Shown here piece after piece: positions 52,624 to 62,548 of a stretch of 64,000 nt of DNA (positions within the stretch are counted from its first letter, which is position 1; each line of letters opens with the position of its first letter). This DNA comes from Parabacteroides sp. 52 (lineage in GTDB: Bacteria; Bacteroidota; Bacteroidia; Bacteroidales; Tannerellaceae), in assembly GCF_010500925.1 (NCBI RefSeq), contig NZ_QVMG01000003.1, positions 1-64,000 on the forward strand, given 5' to 3'. The translations under genes and the position numbers were made by a program. The notes under the pieces are model-generated. The model saw nothing but the letters and a program-made list of their open reading frames with translations. It ran no database searches and was not told the DNA's origin.

Positions 52624-53919
52624 TTATCCAACGAATGAATCGGCAGTTGCCTTTTTCTTTCCGGCACGACGCCGGTTACGCAAATGGTCATATCCCCATA
52701 CAAGCAACAAAGGTACGGCAAAAGTCAATAAGTTGATCATCGGATACCGATCTTCCTTGTTCATTAACTTCTCTCCTTCTATATAGGGATCCATTGTCTC
52801 TTTCACATCCTCTTCTTCGGGAATATCCTTATAATGCCATTTGGCCAATACGCTGCCTTTCTTTATTAACACCAACCCCGGATTGGAACGGATGATCGTT
52901 TTCAACAAAGTATCATCTGCCTGAAGAAAAGGATATGCTGCGCCGGTATAATCGCTCCAACGGGCAATATCTTCGGGCATAGAGGCTGTAAGACAATAAA
53001 AAGACAGTCCGTTTTCCTGCGCATAATCATATACGCTATTTATCTCATCCACATAAATATCATTGGCCTTCTCCAATTTCGGAGATATAAACAAAAAGAC
53101 GCCTCGCGCATCAGCCAACAGAATATCGGCGACATCCTCGCCCTGCTCATCATACAGATTAAAAGCCTCTATAGGGGGGATATAGCCTTCTTTTATCAAA
53201 TCTGTTTGGGACTCAACAAAAACCCATGAACTATCAGTTGGAAGGTCTTCCAGAGAAAACGTTTGTTTCACCCCATCCTTTTCATACACAAAAGAATATC
53301 TATATTCATCTTCGGGAGCTCCTTCCGGTATAGACATGAGTTCCGGTATGTTTGCCCCGATCTTATATGGGCGGAAATCCAATAAAGGAAGATGTTGGTA
53401 ATTCTGATAAGCAAAAAAGACACAGGAAAGGAAAGAGAACAAAGCGACAAACCAATACACCTTGAAGGTATAGAACGCAGAAACGCGTTGGTTATATACA
53501 TAAAGAAAGACTGCCGCTGCCAATAATACGACATTCTTAAAGAAGGTTTCCCAATTCGTCAACAGGACGGCATCTCCAAAGCATCCACAATCCGACACCG
53601 GATCGAATAAAGCCAGATAAAGCGTCAACGGTGTCATAAAAAGCATGAAAAGCAAGGTGAACAAAGATGCATACTTGCGGTATACGCCCAATAACACACA
53701 TACCCCCAGCATAAACTCGATTGCTGTCAGATTAAAAGCAAAAGCCAATGAGAGAGATTGAAACGTTTCCAGTCCGAATGCCGTCAGGTAATCTCCTATC
53801 TTTATAGCAAAACCAACCGGATCGACCGCTTTGACAAAACCGGAGAAAATGAATGTAACACCCAACAACAGGCGACTGCATTCAACGATTATTTTCAGAA
53901 GAATATCTTTGTGTTTCAT
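52624..53919 (-). CDS. DoxX-type (BT_3928 family) membrane protein with periplasmic redox-like domain
   Basis: 431 residues. The N-terminal DoxX domain with four or more helices (RLLLGVTFIFSGFVKAVDPVG, then the FDPVSDCGCFG loop as in MauE/DoxX) is followed by a large extracytoplasmic domain (about 170-380, including the segment FLFISPKLEKANDIYVDEIN) that looks thioredoxin-like but lacks a CxxC pair. A final membrane segment (MINLLTFAVPLLLVWGYDHLR) closes the protein. It overlaps the DUF1599 gene by 4 bp. Confidence 0.85.
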   Translation of the reverse strand: MKHKDILLKIIVECSRLLLGVTFIFSGFVKAVDPVGFAIKIGDYLTAFGLETFQSLSLAFAFNLTAIEFMLGVCVLLGVYRKYASLFTLLFMLFMTPLTLYLALFDPVSDCGCFGDAVLLTNWETFFKNVVLLAAAVFLYVYNQRVSAFYTFKVYWFVALFSFLSCVFFAYQNYQHLPLLDFRPYKIGANIPELMSIPEGAPEDEYRYSFVYEKDGVKQTFSLEDLPTDSSWVFVESQTDLIKEGYIPPIEAFNLYDEQGEDVADILLADARGVFLFISPKLEKANDIYVDEINSVYDYAQENGLSFYCLTASMPEDIARWSDYTGAAYPFLQADDTLLKTIIRSNPGLVLIKKGSVLAKWHYKDIPEEEDVKETMDPYIEGEKLMNKEDRYPMINLLTFAVPLLLVWGYDHLRNRRRAGKKKATADSFVG

Positions 53920-54467
53920 TTATCAGAACCGCCTTCTTCCAGTTTGATCAAACCAAACAAGGCATAATTAATCATATCCATATAATTCGCATCTACTCCT
54001 TCGGAGACCAGCGTTTTTCCGTCATGGCTTTCTATCTGCTTCGTCCGGTATATCTTCATCAGAATGAGATCGGTATAAGAACTGATACGCATACTACGCC
54101 AGGCTTCATCATAATCATGATTCTTTGCATACATCAATTCTTTGGTCTCTGTTATGTATTTATCATACAATCGCAAGGCCTCTTCATTTGTCATATCGGT
54201 CGTTTCCGCAAAACCCAATGCCAGCTGAATCAGACCGATGACACCATAATTAACAATGGCAATAAACTCCGGACGAATGCCTTCGTCCACTTTACTAACA
54301 CCTTTGATTTCCAGGCTACGAATACGGTTCGCTTTTATAAATATCTGGTCAGTAACCGATGGGGGACGCATGATACGCCACGAGGGACCATAATCATTTA
54401 ATTTCTTTCCAAATAACTCCCGGCATTGCGAGATAATCTTTTCAAATTGCGTATTCGTATCTGCCAT
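53916..54467 (-). CDS. DUF1599 protein
   Basis: 183 residues. Two internal repeats each contain a Y-G-P/Y-D-x-x-W-R-x-M-R pattern (LNDYGPSWRIMRPPSVTDQI; NHDYDEAWRSMRISSYTDLI), the diagnostic feature of DUF1599, thought to bind a nucleotide. The function is unknown. First gene of the tpiA operon; its 5' side faces carB. Confidence 0.9.
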   Translation of the reverse strand: MADTNTQFEKIISQCRELFGKKLNDYGPSWRIMRPPSVTDQIFIKANRIRSLEIKGVSKVDEGIRPEFIAIVNYGVIGLIQLALGFAETTDMTNEEALRLYDKYITETKELMYAKNHDYDEAWRSMRISSYTDLILMKIYRTKQIESHDGKTLVSEGVDANYMDMINYALFGLIKLEEGGSDK

Positions 54468-54599
54468 AATTCTTTCCTAAATGAGAAGACAAATATACGA
54501 CAATTAACGTGAGTTCAAATAATAGATAATTTCAAATCCGGAAAAAGACAAAGAAAAACAGAAAGCACCGGTCTTTTTGAAAAGAATGTCTCGTTTCAC

Positions 54600-54631
54600 T
54601 TTGTAATTCCCAAATATATATTTTACCTTTG
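54600..54631 (+). promoter_or_regulatory. carB promoter: TTTG-N20-TACCTTTG
   Basis: TTTG at 54600-54603 and TACCTTTG at 54624-54631 with a 20-bp spacer, a textbook Bacteroidota -33/-7 promoter. It puts the start near 54638 and leaves a leader of about 225 nt before carB. Confidence 0.75.
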
Positions 54632-54654
54632 CCTAAATTTTGAAGAAAAGGTTT

Positions 54655-54756
54655 ATGACGAATAAGGCACATATGGGGAATCCCACGTTCTTTTCCGGTT
54701 ATATGTCGGACGTTGAAACCCTTTTTCCTTGTTTTGGGAAAACTATTTTTAATTAG
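54655..54756 (+). CDS. 33-residue leader peptide upstream of carB
   Basis: The ORF (MTNKAHMGNPTFF... to GKTIFN) is preceded by the purine-rich AAGAAAAGG eight bases before its ATG. Its stop codon TAG lies 8 bp before the stem of an intrinsic terminator. The last third is encoded by U-rich RNA (CUUUUUCCUUGUUUU, CUAUUUUUAAUU), and five of 33 codons are Phe; there are no Arg codons. It looks like a regulatory leader peptide rather than a functional protein. Confidence 0.6.
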   Translation: MTNKAHMGNPTFFSGYMSDVETLFPCFGKTIFN

Positions 54757-54764
54757 ATAGTAGG

Positions 54765-54798
54765 ATGCGTTAGTTATTTTTTCTAACGCATTTTTTTT
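54765..54798 (+). terminator. Intrinsic terminator inside the carB leader (attenuator candidate)
   Basis: ATGCGTTAG pairs perfectly with CTAACGCAT around a U-rich 9-nt loop, followed by a run of eight T. It lies between the carB promoter and the carB start (54863), so it must be bypassed for expression. A ribosome stopped at 54756 would cover its 5' arm. Confidence 0.88.
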
Positions 54799-54862
54799 GT
54801 CCTGTAAGTAAATACAATGCATAATATTCTATAAAATCAAAATAAAACATCCAAGAAGTACT

Positions 54863-57800
54863 ATGTCGAAAAGTGGAATTAAAAAGGTAATTGTTCTGGG
54901 CTCGGGTGCCCTGAAGATTGGTCAGGCCGGTGAATTTGACTATTCCGGTTCACAAGCATTGAAAGCGCTGCGTGAAGAAGGGATCAGTACGGTATTATTA
55001 AACCCTAATATTGCAACCATTCAAACATCCGAAGGGGTAGCAGATAAGGTATATTTCCTGCCTATCACTCCTTATTTTGTGGAAGAAGTTATTAAAAAAG
55101 AACAACCGGACGGAATTCTATTGGCATTCGGCGGCCAGACAGCGTTGAACTGCGGAACCCAGTTATACACAGATGGCACGCTTGCCAAATATGGCGTAAA
55201 GGTATTAGGTACTTCTGTAGAAGCGATTATGTACACAGAGGACCGCGACCTCTTCGTAAAAAAACTGGATGAAGTAGCCATCAAGACCCCGATAAGCGAG
55301 GCTGTCGAAAGCATGGAAGATGCTGTCGCAGCAGCACATAAGATTGGTTTCCCGGTAATGATCCGTTCAGCTTATGCCCTGGGAGGTATGGGTAGCGGTA
55401 TCTGTAAAGATGAAGCGGAACTGCGCACATTGGCAGAAAGTGCCTTTGCCTATGCTCCGCAGATCCTTGTAGAAGAATCACTGAAAGGATGGAAAGAAAT
55501 CGAATTTGAAGTAATCCGTGATAAAAACGACCACTGTTTTACGGTGGTAAGCATGGAGAATGTAGACCCACTGGGGGTACATACAGGAGAAAGTATTGTG
55601 GTTGCCCCTACCTGCTCATTGACTGACGATGAGGTAAAAACGCTGCAAGACTTATCAACGAAAGCCATCCGTCACCTGGGTATCGTAGGTGAATGTAATA
55701 TTCAATATGCGTATAACTCGGAGACAGGTGATTACCGCGTCATTGAGGTGAACGCCCGCCTGAGCCGTTCTTCCGCATTAGCATCCAAAGCCAGCGGATA
55801 TCCTTTGGCTTTCGTGGCAGCGAAGCTGGCCTTGGGTTATGGATTGGATGAGATTGGAGAAATGGGGACTCCCTATTCAGCCTATAAAGCACCGGAAGTA
55901 GATTATATCATTGTCAAAATTCCTCGTTGGGACTTGACTAAATTTGCCGGTGTAAGCCGTCAGATCGGATCCAGCATGAAGTCGGTAGGTGAAATCATGT
56001 CTATCGGTAAAAGCTTTGAAGAGATCATACAGAAAGGTTTACGTATGATCGGACAAGGCATGCACGGTTTCGTTGGGAACAACGATATCCACTTTGAGGA
56101 TCTGGATGAAGAGCTGGCCAACCCGACCGACCTGCGTATTTTCGCAGTTGCCAAAGCATTGGAAGCCGGATACAGTATCGACCGTATCCATGAATTGTCA
56201 AAGATCAATCACTGGTTCCTGAACAAACTAAAGAATATTGTTGATTATACCCAGGTACTTGCCGGTTATACCCAGATAGAAGACCTGCCGGAAGATATTC
56301 TGCGCGAGGCAAAACGTTTGGGATTCTCCGACTTCCAGATTGCCCGTTATGTAGAAACACCGGAAGGCAATATGGAAAAAGAAAACATCCGGGTACGTAG
56401 CCTGCGTAAAAAGTTAGGAGTCCTTCCAACGGTCAAACGCATCAATACGATTGCTTCCGATCATCCGGAACTGACCAATTATCTGTACATGACCTACGAC
56501 GGTACCGAGCACGACATACCTTATTATAAGAATGATAAAAGCGTTATCATCCTGGGTTCAGGAGCTTACCGCATCGGTTCTTCCGTTGAGTTCGACTGGT
56601 GCTCGGTAAATGCTGCACAGACCGCCCGTAAACTGGGATACAAATCGATTATGATCAATTACAATCCGGAAACGGTGTCTACGGACTACGATATGTGCGA
56701 CCGTCTCTATTTCGACGAACTCTCGTTGGAACGTGTGATGGACGTGATCGATCTGGAAACCCCTAAAGGTGTTATCGTCTCCGTAGGAGGGCAGATTCCG
56801 AACAACCTGGCCATGAAATTGAACCGTCAGCATGTTCCTATCCTGGGAACATCTCCTCTGTCTATCGACCGGGCGGAGAACCGTCACAAATTCTCTGCCA
56901 TGTTGGATACCCTGGGAATAGATCAACCCAGTTGGGCAGAAGTCACCAGTATGGATGAGATCGATGCCTTTATCAACAAAGTAGGTTTCCCTATCCTGAT
57001 TCGTCCGTCTTATGTCCTTTCCGGAGCTGCGATGAACGTATGTTACAACAAAGAGCAGATGATCGAATTCCTCGGACTGGCAGCGAAAGTATCCAAAGAA
57101 TATCCGGTCGTTGTTTCCGAGTTCCTGCAAGGAGCAAAAGAAGTCGAGTTCGATGCCGTAGCCATGAATGGGGAAGTGGTTGAATATGCCATTTCGGAAC
57201 ATATCGAATTTGCCGGTGTTCACTCAGGAGATGCTACCCTGGTATTCCCTGCACAGAAGATCTATTTTGAAACAGCCCGCCGCATCAAGAAGGTGAGTAA
57301 GATGATTGCCAAAGAGTTAAACATCAGCGGTCCTTTCAATATCCAGTTCCTGGCAAAAAACAACGACGTGAAAGTAATCGAGTGTAACCTGCGTGCTTCT
57401 CGTAGCTTCCCGTTTGTCTCCAAAGTATTGAAACGGAATTTCATCGAAACAGCTACCCGCATCATGCTGGACGCTCCTTATTCTCAACCGGATAAGAGTG
57501 CTTTCGATATAGACTGGATTGGTGTAAAAGCCTCTCAGTTCTCTTTCGCCCGCTTGCACAAAGCAGACCCTATATTGGGAGTAGATATGAGCTCCACCGG
57601 TGAAGTCGGCTGTGTGGGAGATGACTTCGACGAAGCTTTACTTTCCGCCATGATCGCTGTGGGTAATACCATCCCTGAGAAAAACGTGCTCGTCTCTTCG
57701 GGAGAAGCCAAGAGCAAAGTAGACCTATTGGAACCTTGCCGTTTGTTGGCAGACAAAGGATATACGGTTTACGGCACACATGGTACAGCTAAATTCCTGA

Positions 57801-58081
57801 ATGAAAACGGAATCAAAGCCACTGCCGTATGCTGGCCGGATGAACAGGGCGATCTGAATATCATGGAGATGTTCAGCGAACATGTATTTGAATTGGTAGT
57901 GAATATACCCAAAGATCATAGCAAACGGGAGTTAACCAATGGCTATAAGATCCGCCGGGCTGCTATCGATCACAATATTCCTCTGATCACGAATGCCCGT
58001 CTGGCAAGTGCCTTCATACAGGCTTTCTGTAATCTGAAAGAGTCGGATATACAGATAAAGAGCTGGCAGGAATACAAATAA
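54863..58081 (+). CDS. carB: Carbamoyl-phosphate synthase large subunit
   Basis: 1072 residues, full length. Two homologous halves each carry ATP-grasp domains (GQAGEFDYSGSQALKALREEG with LGSGALKIG at the start; SSVEFDWCSVNAAQTARKLG in the second half), separated by an oligomerisation domain. The C-terminal MGS-like allosteric domain (LADKGYTVYGTHGTAKFLNENGI) is complete; in E. coli it binds UMP and ornithine. The glutaminase subunit gene carA is not adjacent. Expression appears to pass through a leader with a terminator. Confidence 0.96.
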   Translation: MSKSGIKKVIVLGSGALKIGQAGEFDYSGSQALKALREEGISTVLLNPNIATIQTSEGVADKVYFLPITPYFVEEVIKKEQPDGILLAFGGQTALNCGTQLYTDGTLAKYGVKVLGTSVEAIMYTEDRDLFVKKLDEVAIKTPISEAVESMEDAVAAAHKIGFPVMIRSAYALGGMGSGICKDEAELRTLAESAFAYAPQILVEESLKGWKEIEFEVIRDKNDHCFTVVSMENVDPLGVHTGESIVVAPTCSLTDDEVKTLQDLSTKAIRHLGIVGECNIQYAYNSETGDYRVIEVNARLSRSSALASKASGYPLAFVAAKLALGYGLDEIGEMGTPYSAYKAPEVDYIIVKIPRWDLTKFAGVSRQIGSSMKSVGEIMSIGKSFEEIIQKGLRMIGQGMHGFVGNNDIHFEDLDEELANPTDLRIFAVAKALEAGYSIDRIHELSKINHWFLNKLKNIVDYTQVLAGYTQIEDLPEDILREAKRLGFSDFQIARYVETPEGNMEKENIRVRSLRKKLGVLPTVKRINTIASDHPELTNYLYMTYDGTEHDIPYYKNDKSVIILGSGAYRIGSSVEFDWCSVNAAQTARKLGYKSIMINYNPETVSTDYDMCDRLYFDELSLERVMDVIDLETPKGVIVSVGGQIPNNLAMKLNRQHVPILGTSPLSIDRAENRHKFSAMLDTLGIDQPSWAEVTSMDEIDAFINKVGFPILIRPSYVLSGAAMNVCYNKEQMIEFLGLAAKVSKEYPVVVSEFLQGAKEVEFDAVAMNGEVVEYAISEHIEFAGVHSGDATLVFPAQKIYFETARRIKKVSKMIAKELNISGPFNIQFLAKNNDVKVIECNLRASRSFPFVSKVLKRNFIETATRIMLDAPYSQPDKSAFDIDWIGVKASQFSFARLHKADPILGVDMSSTGEVGCVGDDFDEALLSAMIAVGNTIPEKNVLVSSGEAKSKVDLLEPCRLLADKGYTVYGTHGTAKFLNENGIKATAVCWPDEQGDLNIMEMFSEHVFELVVNIPKDHSKRELTNGYKIRRAAIDHNIPLITNARLASAFIQAFCNLKESDIQIKSWQEYK

Positions 58082-58091
58082 TTCTAAATAC

Positions 58092-58131
58092 AAAGGCAGA
58101 GGAGGAAAGGATTTCCGCCTCTGCCTTTTTT
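58092..58131 (+). terminator. Intrinsic terminator of carB
   Basis: GGCAGAGG pairs with CCTCTGCC at the base of a longer interrupted stem and is followed by a T-tract, 11 bp after the carB stop. Confidence 0.9.
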
Positions 58132-58176
58132 CTTTTCCCTTTTTCCTTTTGAGCTACGCACGAATCGACCGCTACC

Positions 58177-61100
58177 ATGATACACACTTTTCCCAGCTAT
58201 TCAACCGTACACATCCGTCGTTTCCTTTCTCTCTGTCTTTGTTGTTGGCTGTTTGCAGGGATCACCAATGCTACCGAAAAATTACAAAAGGCGGATCTAT
58301 TGGAATTATCCAACAATGCCGTTCTCTGCATGCATCAGGACCTGAACGGAGACATGTGGTTCGGCACCTATGACGGGCTCAACTTCTTCAACGGGAAAAA
58401 CACTTTCGTCTTCCGGTATGAACCGGATAATGAAACCGCCATAAATGGCAATATCATTCAGAAAATCATAAACGCCGACTCCACCCATTTATGGATAGCC
58501 ACCTCTATCGGGGTGAACCTGTTTTCCATCCCGGAGAGAAAAGTCGTAACCTCCTTTCCCAACTATCCGGAATCCCGTTTATTGGCTGCGGATATTACAG
58601 GGAACACCTTACTCCTATCCGTAAAGAATTTTATCTCCTACTACTCCCCTGCCAAGGGTGAATTCCAAGATATCCTCCTGCCCGAAATGGATCCGGCAGA
58701 TGTAAAAGAATTATTCGTCGATAAAAACAATCAATTCCGCCTATTGACCAGCCAAGGGATCCTGAAACAGGCAAAGCTAAACCCACACAGCCTTCCGGTT
58801 GCTATAGATCTGGTAGATCAAAAAATACATGATCTGGAAATCACGGATGCCTCTTATACCGAAGGTGTCCTCTTTTTTGTAGATAAAAACAACCACCTTT
58901 TTCTCTACTCCCCGGATACACAGGAAAAAAGATACATCACCGATATAAATAAGCTCAAAGAAAGATATGGAGAAGGAGGAGGTATCGCCCAGATACTTCG
59001 CTGGCATTCGGATATATACATCGCATTCAAGAACAACGGATTGGTGAAATTGGAAGAAAAAAACCCCCACATCCCCCAACCGATCTATTCCCATATCGGC
59101 CTTTTCTGCTTACACAAGGACAACAAACAGGATATCTTATGGCTGGGTACCGACGGACAAGGGGTACAAATGTATTATGAGAAACAGGAAATGTTTGGCA
59201 ATATCCTGACCGAAGACCTGTCTTATCGGATCCAAAAACCGATACGAGCCATTTACACCGACGACCAACAAACCCTCTGGCTGGGAACAAAAGGAGACGG
59301 AGTCCTTTGTATCCGGGGATACGACAAAAAGAATCTTTTACCACACAAAAGAGAGAATATATCCCATTATACCACCTCAAACGGCCTGTCCAACAATATG
59401 ACCTTCTGCTTCCTGAAAAGTCAATATAAAAACATTCTATGGATAGGCACAGAAGGGCCGGGGTTATCCTATTATTCCTATGCCGATCAGCAAATACATA
59501 CCGTAAAGAATCCGTTTCTCAATAAAATACGCAGGGTGCATTCCCTCTGTGAAATAAATGATTCCACACTATGGATAGCTACGGCAGGAGACGGTTTGAT
59601 AGAAGTCCATGTAAAAGAAGACAAAAACCATATAACTGTTACCAACCTCGACATATTCACTTTCCGCAGAGACAATAAAGACTGTAATGAGTTTCATTCC
59701 ATGAGTTATGATGGCGATTCGATTCTTTACATAGGAAGCCGGGGAGGATATGGGGTGGTCCGCTTCCATGTGATCGACAAAGAATACCGTTTTCTATCTT
59801 TGGACAAAACAGCTAGTTCTGCGATCGGAGATGTACTCTGTGTACATAAAACCACACCCTCCCTCTATTATTTCGGAGCCAGCTCCGGCCTGACACAAAT
59901 GAGTTTCCTGCCGGAAGGTGAAAATAGAATAAAACAATTTGACAAAAAAAATGGGATCGCCAATGATATGATTCATGGTATCCTGGAAGATAATACAGGA
60001 TGTATCTGGCTCAGCACGAACAAAGGATTGACAAAGTACAACCCCCACAACGACTTTTTCCACAATTATTATTATCCGGATCTGCGGGTGACCGAATTTT
60101 CGGACGATGCCTATTGGAAATGTACTTTTACCGACCGCTTATTTTTCGGAGGGATAAACGGACTGGTATGGGTAGACCCGACAGAAAATATCACAGAAAG
60201 ATATACACCGGACTTACGCTTCTGGGAATTGACATGCCTCAACAAAAAGCAGACGATCACCGGTAATGAACAAATAAACATCCCTTCCAAAGCATCCTCT
60301 TTCAGTATTTCTTTTGTCGCCACGGATTATATAAACGGGGATAATTACGAATATTCCTACTTCCTGGAAAATTATAATACCTCCTGGGTAGAACTTCAAA
60401 AAAACAATGAGGTGACCTTCACCAATCTCCCTCCCGGGAAGTACCTCTTACATGTAAAATACAAAAACGATGTATACGACTCGAATGCCAATACATATCT
60501 TTTACCCATCCTTGTTCTCCCCCCTTGGTATCTGACCAAATGGGCCATTGCCTTATATGTATTCTCCTGCCTGTTTCTAATGGCCTATATTATTTTCCTG
60601 ATTCGCCGGCGAATAATGAAACGACAGACTGAACTCGCCCATAGAATAAAAGAAGAACAAAAGGAGAAACTTTATGAAGCCAAACTCCACTTCTTCACCA
60701 ATATCACGCATGAGTTATGCACTCCGCTGACCTTAATCAATGGAGTCGGTAAGTATATACAAGAATATACAGAAAGCATGCCCGACAATAAACTGAAAAA
60801 ACAGGTATACGTTTTAAACAATAACATAGATGAGTTAAACACCTTGATTCAGGAGATACTTGATTTCAGGAAGATAGAAGAGTCCGGTTTCACCCATTCT
60901 TCCATCCGCCCGATATCTATATCCGGAATTGTTCGTCTATTGTTCGACTCTTTCCTGCCGATGGCCCGCAAAAACAATATTGATTTCAAACTCACGATTG
61001 CCGACGATTTGTATTGGAACACGGACAAAGCCGCTTTCAAAAAGATACTGAACAACCTGATATCAAATGCATTCAAATATACTCCGGAAGCAGGAATCAT

Positions 61101-62217
61101 CCATGTCTCCCTTGCCATAAGACAAGAGGAACTGGTACTAAAAGTATATAATACAGGACAAGGAATCAAAGAATCCCAAATAGATGCCATCTTCGATCGT
61201 TATCAGGTATTGGAACATGTAGACGAGAATAAATATATGCAACTGACCGCCCGCAACGGACTGGGATTGCCGATATGCAAAGGCCTTGTCGATTCCTTAC
61301 AGGGGCAGATACACATCCAAAGCGAAGTGGGTGAATATGCAGAAATCTGCGTAAGCCTTCCCCGGTTAGAGCCGACACAGGATCAGTCTGCCGAACCGAA
61401 AAAAGAAATGACTCAACCCGTTAGCCAAGAAAAAACAACGATAGACAATGCCTCTTTGCGGCCAACCATTCTACTTATCGACGACAACAAAGACATCCTC
61501 TGGTTTATCTCCAGCATACTCTCTCCCACATACGATATCAAAGAAGCCACCAACGGCGTTGAAGCCATTAAAATCATTGAGAAACAAAGCCCGGCATTAA
61601 TCATTACAGACATAATGATGCCACAGATGGACGGGTGGGAGTTTATACAGACTATCAAAGCGAATAAATTCACGAAACACATCCCACTGGTGGTCGTCTC
61701 TGCCAAGATCACCGAGAAGGAACAGGCCGAAGGACTGGATCTGGGTGCAGACGCTTATATCACCAAGCCCTTCTCTCCACTCGTATTGACATCCACCATA
61801 AACCGGCTGATATCCCATAAGAATGAATTAAAGGAATATTACCATTCTCCGGAAAGTGCTTACGAATACACGGAAGGCAGCCCGTTACACCAGGAAGACA
61901 AAGAGTTTATGGATACCGTGACGGCTATCATACAGGAGAATATCGACAACGAAATCCTGCGTCCGGAGTTCATCGCTGAAAAATTAGGGTTGAACACCCG
62001 CAATCTATACCGGCGATTCAAAAAGATATCATCGCTTACGCCGAGTGACTATATCAAAGACTATCGTTTTATCTATGCCGCACAACTTCTTATCAACACC
62101 AACTTAAGCATTCAGGAGGTTATTTACAAAGTGGGGATCTCCAATAAATCGTATTTTTACCGGGAGTTTCAAAAGAAATACGGCATGTCTCCCAAAGATT
62201 ATCGCTCGCAAAAATAA
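58177..62217 (+). CDS. Hybrid two-component system sensor-regulator (HTCS)
   Basis: 1346 residues. A signal-anchor N-terminus is followed by a periplasmic sensor of two seven-bladed-propeller-type repeats (many DxxGxxWxGT-like blades, about 35-680) and a Y_Y_Y module (about 690-770). Then come one TM helix (about 788-812) and a HisKA domain with phospho-His near residue 845 in ITHELCTPLTLI (Cys replaces the usual Arg of HELRTPL). A HATPase domain (about 950-1060), a REC domain with phospho-Asp near 1145 (LIITDIMMPQMDG) and an AraC-type HTH (about 1255-1345) complete it. HTCS proteins sense oligosaccharides and activate adjacent susC/D loci; none is adjacent here. Confidence 0.94.
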   Translation: MIHTFPSYSTVHIRRFLSLCLCCWLFAGITNATEKLQKADLLELSNNAVLCMHQDLNGDMWFGTYDGLNFFNGKNTFVFRYEPDNETAINGNIIQKIINADSTHLWIATSIGVNLFSIPERKVVTSFPNYPESRLLAADITGNTLLLSVKNFISYYSPAKGEFQDILLPEMDPADVKELFVDKNNQFRLLTSQGILKQAKLNPHSLPVAIDLVDQKIHDLEITDASYTEGVLFFVDKNNHLFLYSPDTQEKRYITDINKLKERYGEGGGIAQILRWHSDIYIAFKNNGLVKLEEKNPHIPQPIYSHIGLFCLHKDNKQDILWLGTDGQGVQMYYEKQEMFGNILTEDLSYRIQKPIRAIYTDDQQTLWLGTKGDGVLCIRGYDKKNLLPHKRENISHYTTSNGLSNNMTFCFLKSQYKNILWIGTEGPGLSYYSYADQQIHTVKNPFLNKIRRVHSLCEINDSTLWIATAGDGLIEVHVKEDKNHITVTNLDIFTFRRDNKDCNEFHSMSYDGDSILYIGSRGGYGVVRFHVIDKEYRFLSLDKTASSAIGDVLCVHKTTPSLYYFGASSGLTQMSFLPEGENRIKQFDKKNGIANDMIHGILEDNTGCIWLSTNKGLTKYNPHNDFFHNYYYPDLRVTEFSDDAYWKCTFTDRLFFGGINGLVWVDPTENITERYTPDLRFWELTCLNKKQTITGNEQINIPSKASSFSISFVATDYINGDNYEYSYFLENYNTSWVELQKNNEVTFTNLPPGKYLLHVKYKNDVYDSNANTYLLPILVLPPWYLTKWAIALYVFSCLFLMAYIIFLIRRRIMKRQTELAHRIKEEQKEKLYEAKLHFFTNITHELCTPLTLINGVGKYIQEYTESMPDNKLKKQVYVLNNNIDELNTLIQEILDFRKIEESGFTHSSIRPISISGIVRLLFDSFLPMARKNNIDFKLTIADDLYWNTDKAAFKKILNNLISNAFKYTPEAGIIHVSLAIRQEELVLKVYNTGQGIKESQIDAIFDRYQVLEHVDENKYMQLTARNGLGLPICKGLVDSLQGQIHIQSEVGEYAEICVSLPRLEPTQDQSAEPKKEMTQPVSQEKTTIDNASLRPTILLIDDNKDILWFISSILSPTYDIKEATNGVEAIKIIEKQSPALIITDIMMPQMDGWEFIQTIKANKFTKHIPLVVVSAKITEKEQAEGLDLGADAYITKPFSPLVLTSTINRLISHKNELKEYYHSPESAYEYTEGSPLHQEDKEFMDTVTAIIQENIDNEILRPEFIAEKLGLNTRNLYRRFKKISSLTPSDYIKDYRFIYAAQLLINTNLSIQEVIYKVGISNKSYFYREFQKKYGMSPKDYRSQK

Positions 62218-62233
62218 AGGCAAACAGACAATT

Positions 62234-62265
62234 TACCCCCTTTTCTGAGGCTTCTATCCCCTTTT
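62234..62265 (+). promoter_or_regulatory. Phased TAYCCCCTTTT direct repeat downstream of the HTCS gene
   Basis: The two copies of CCCCTTTT start at 62237 and 62258, 21 bp apart (two helical turns), each preceded by TA-pyrimidine. This is the sort of tandem site an AraC-type HTCS output domain binds. A weak -7 candidate TAATATTG follows at 62325-62332. Confidence 0.4.
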
Positions 62266-62332
62266 GGGTCGGTTAAGACACTTTTTATGTCGAATAGGAT
62301 AACGTTTTTTTATCCCATTCCCCCTAATATTG

Positions 62333-62548
62333 TATTCGGTTTATGCGACGATTCAACTTGGCTTGTATCATCGCTTATGAAGAGATTCAGAAGGAGGGAA
62401 GGAAGGATACAAAATCGTATTCCTTGCCGGAAAAACATATACTAATTCTCAATTAATTCCAATTAAAACCTTATTCGTGTTTAAATAACAGCCAAAAAAT
62501 CTTTCTAACAATTCAATTTTTTCAAGTAGTTAACATAGTAATGAGTAG
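62333..62548 (+). other. Intergenic stretch without recognisable gene between HTCS site and terminator
   Basis: AT-rich, with no ORF of family similarity. It may be the leader of a deleted susC transcript or a small RNA; I see no further structure. Confidence 0.3.

Noticed and set aside
54532-54822. 96-codon minus-strand frame across the carB leader
   Set aside because: It runs through the terminator and promoter; the plus-strand promoter, leader ORF and terminator explain the region better.
56558-57223. 221-codon minus-strand frame opposite carB
   Set aside because: Shadow of the conserved carB reading frame with no ribosome site or known motif.
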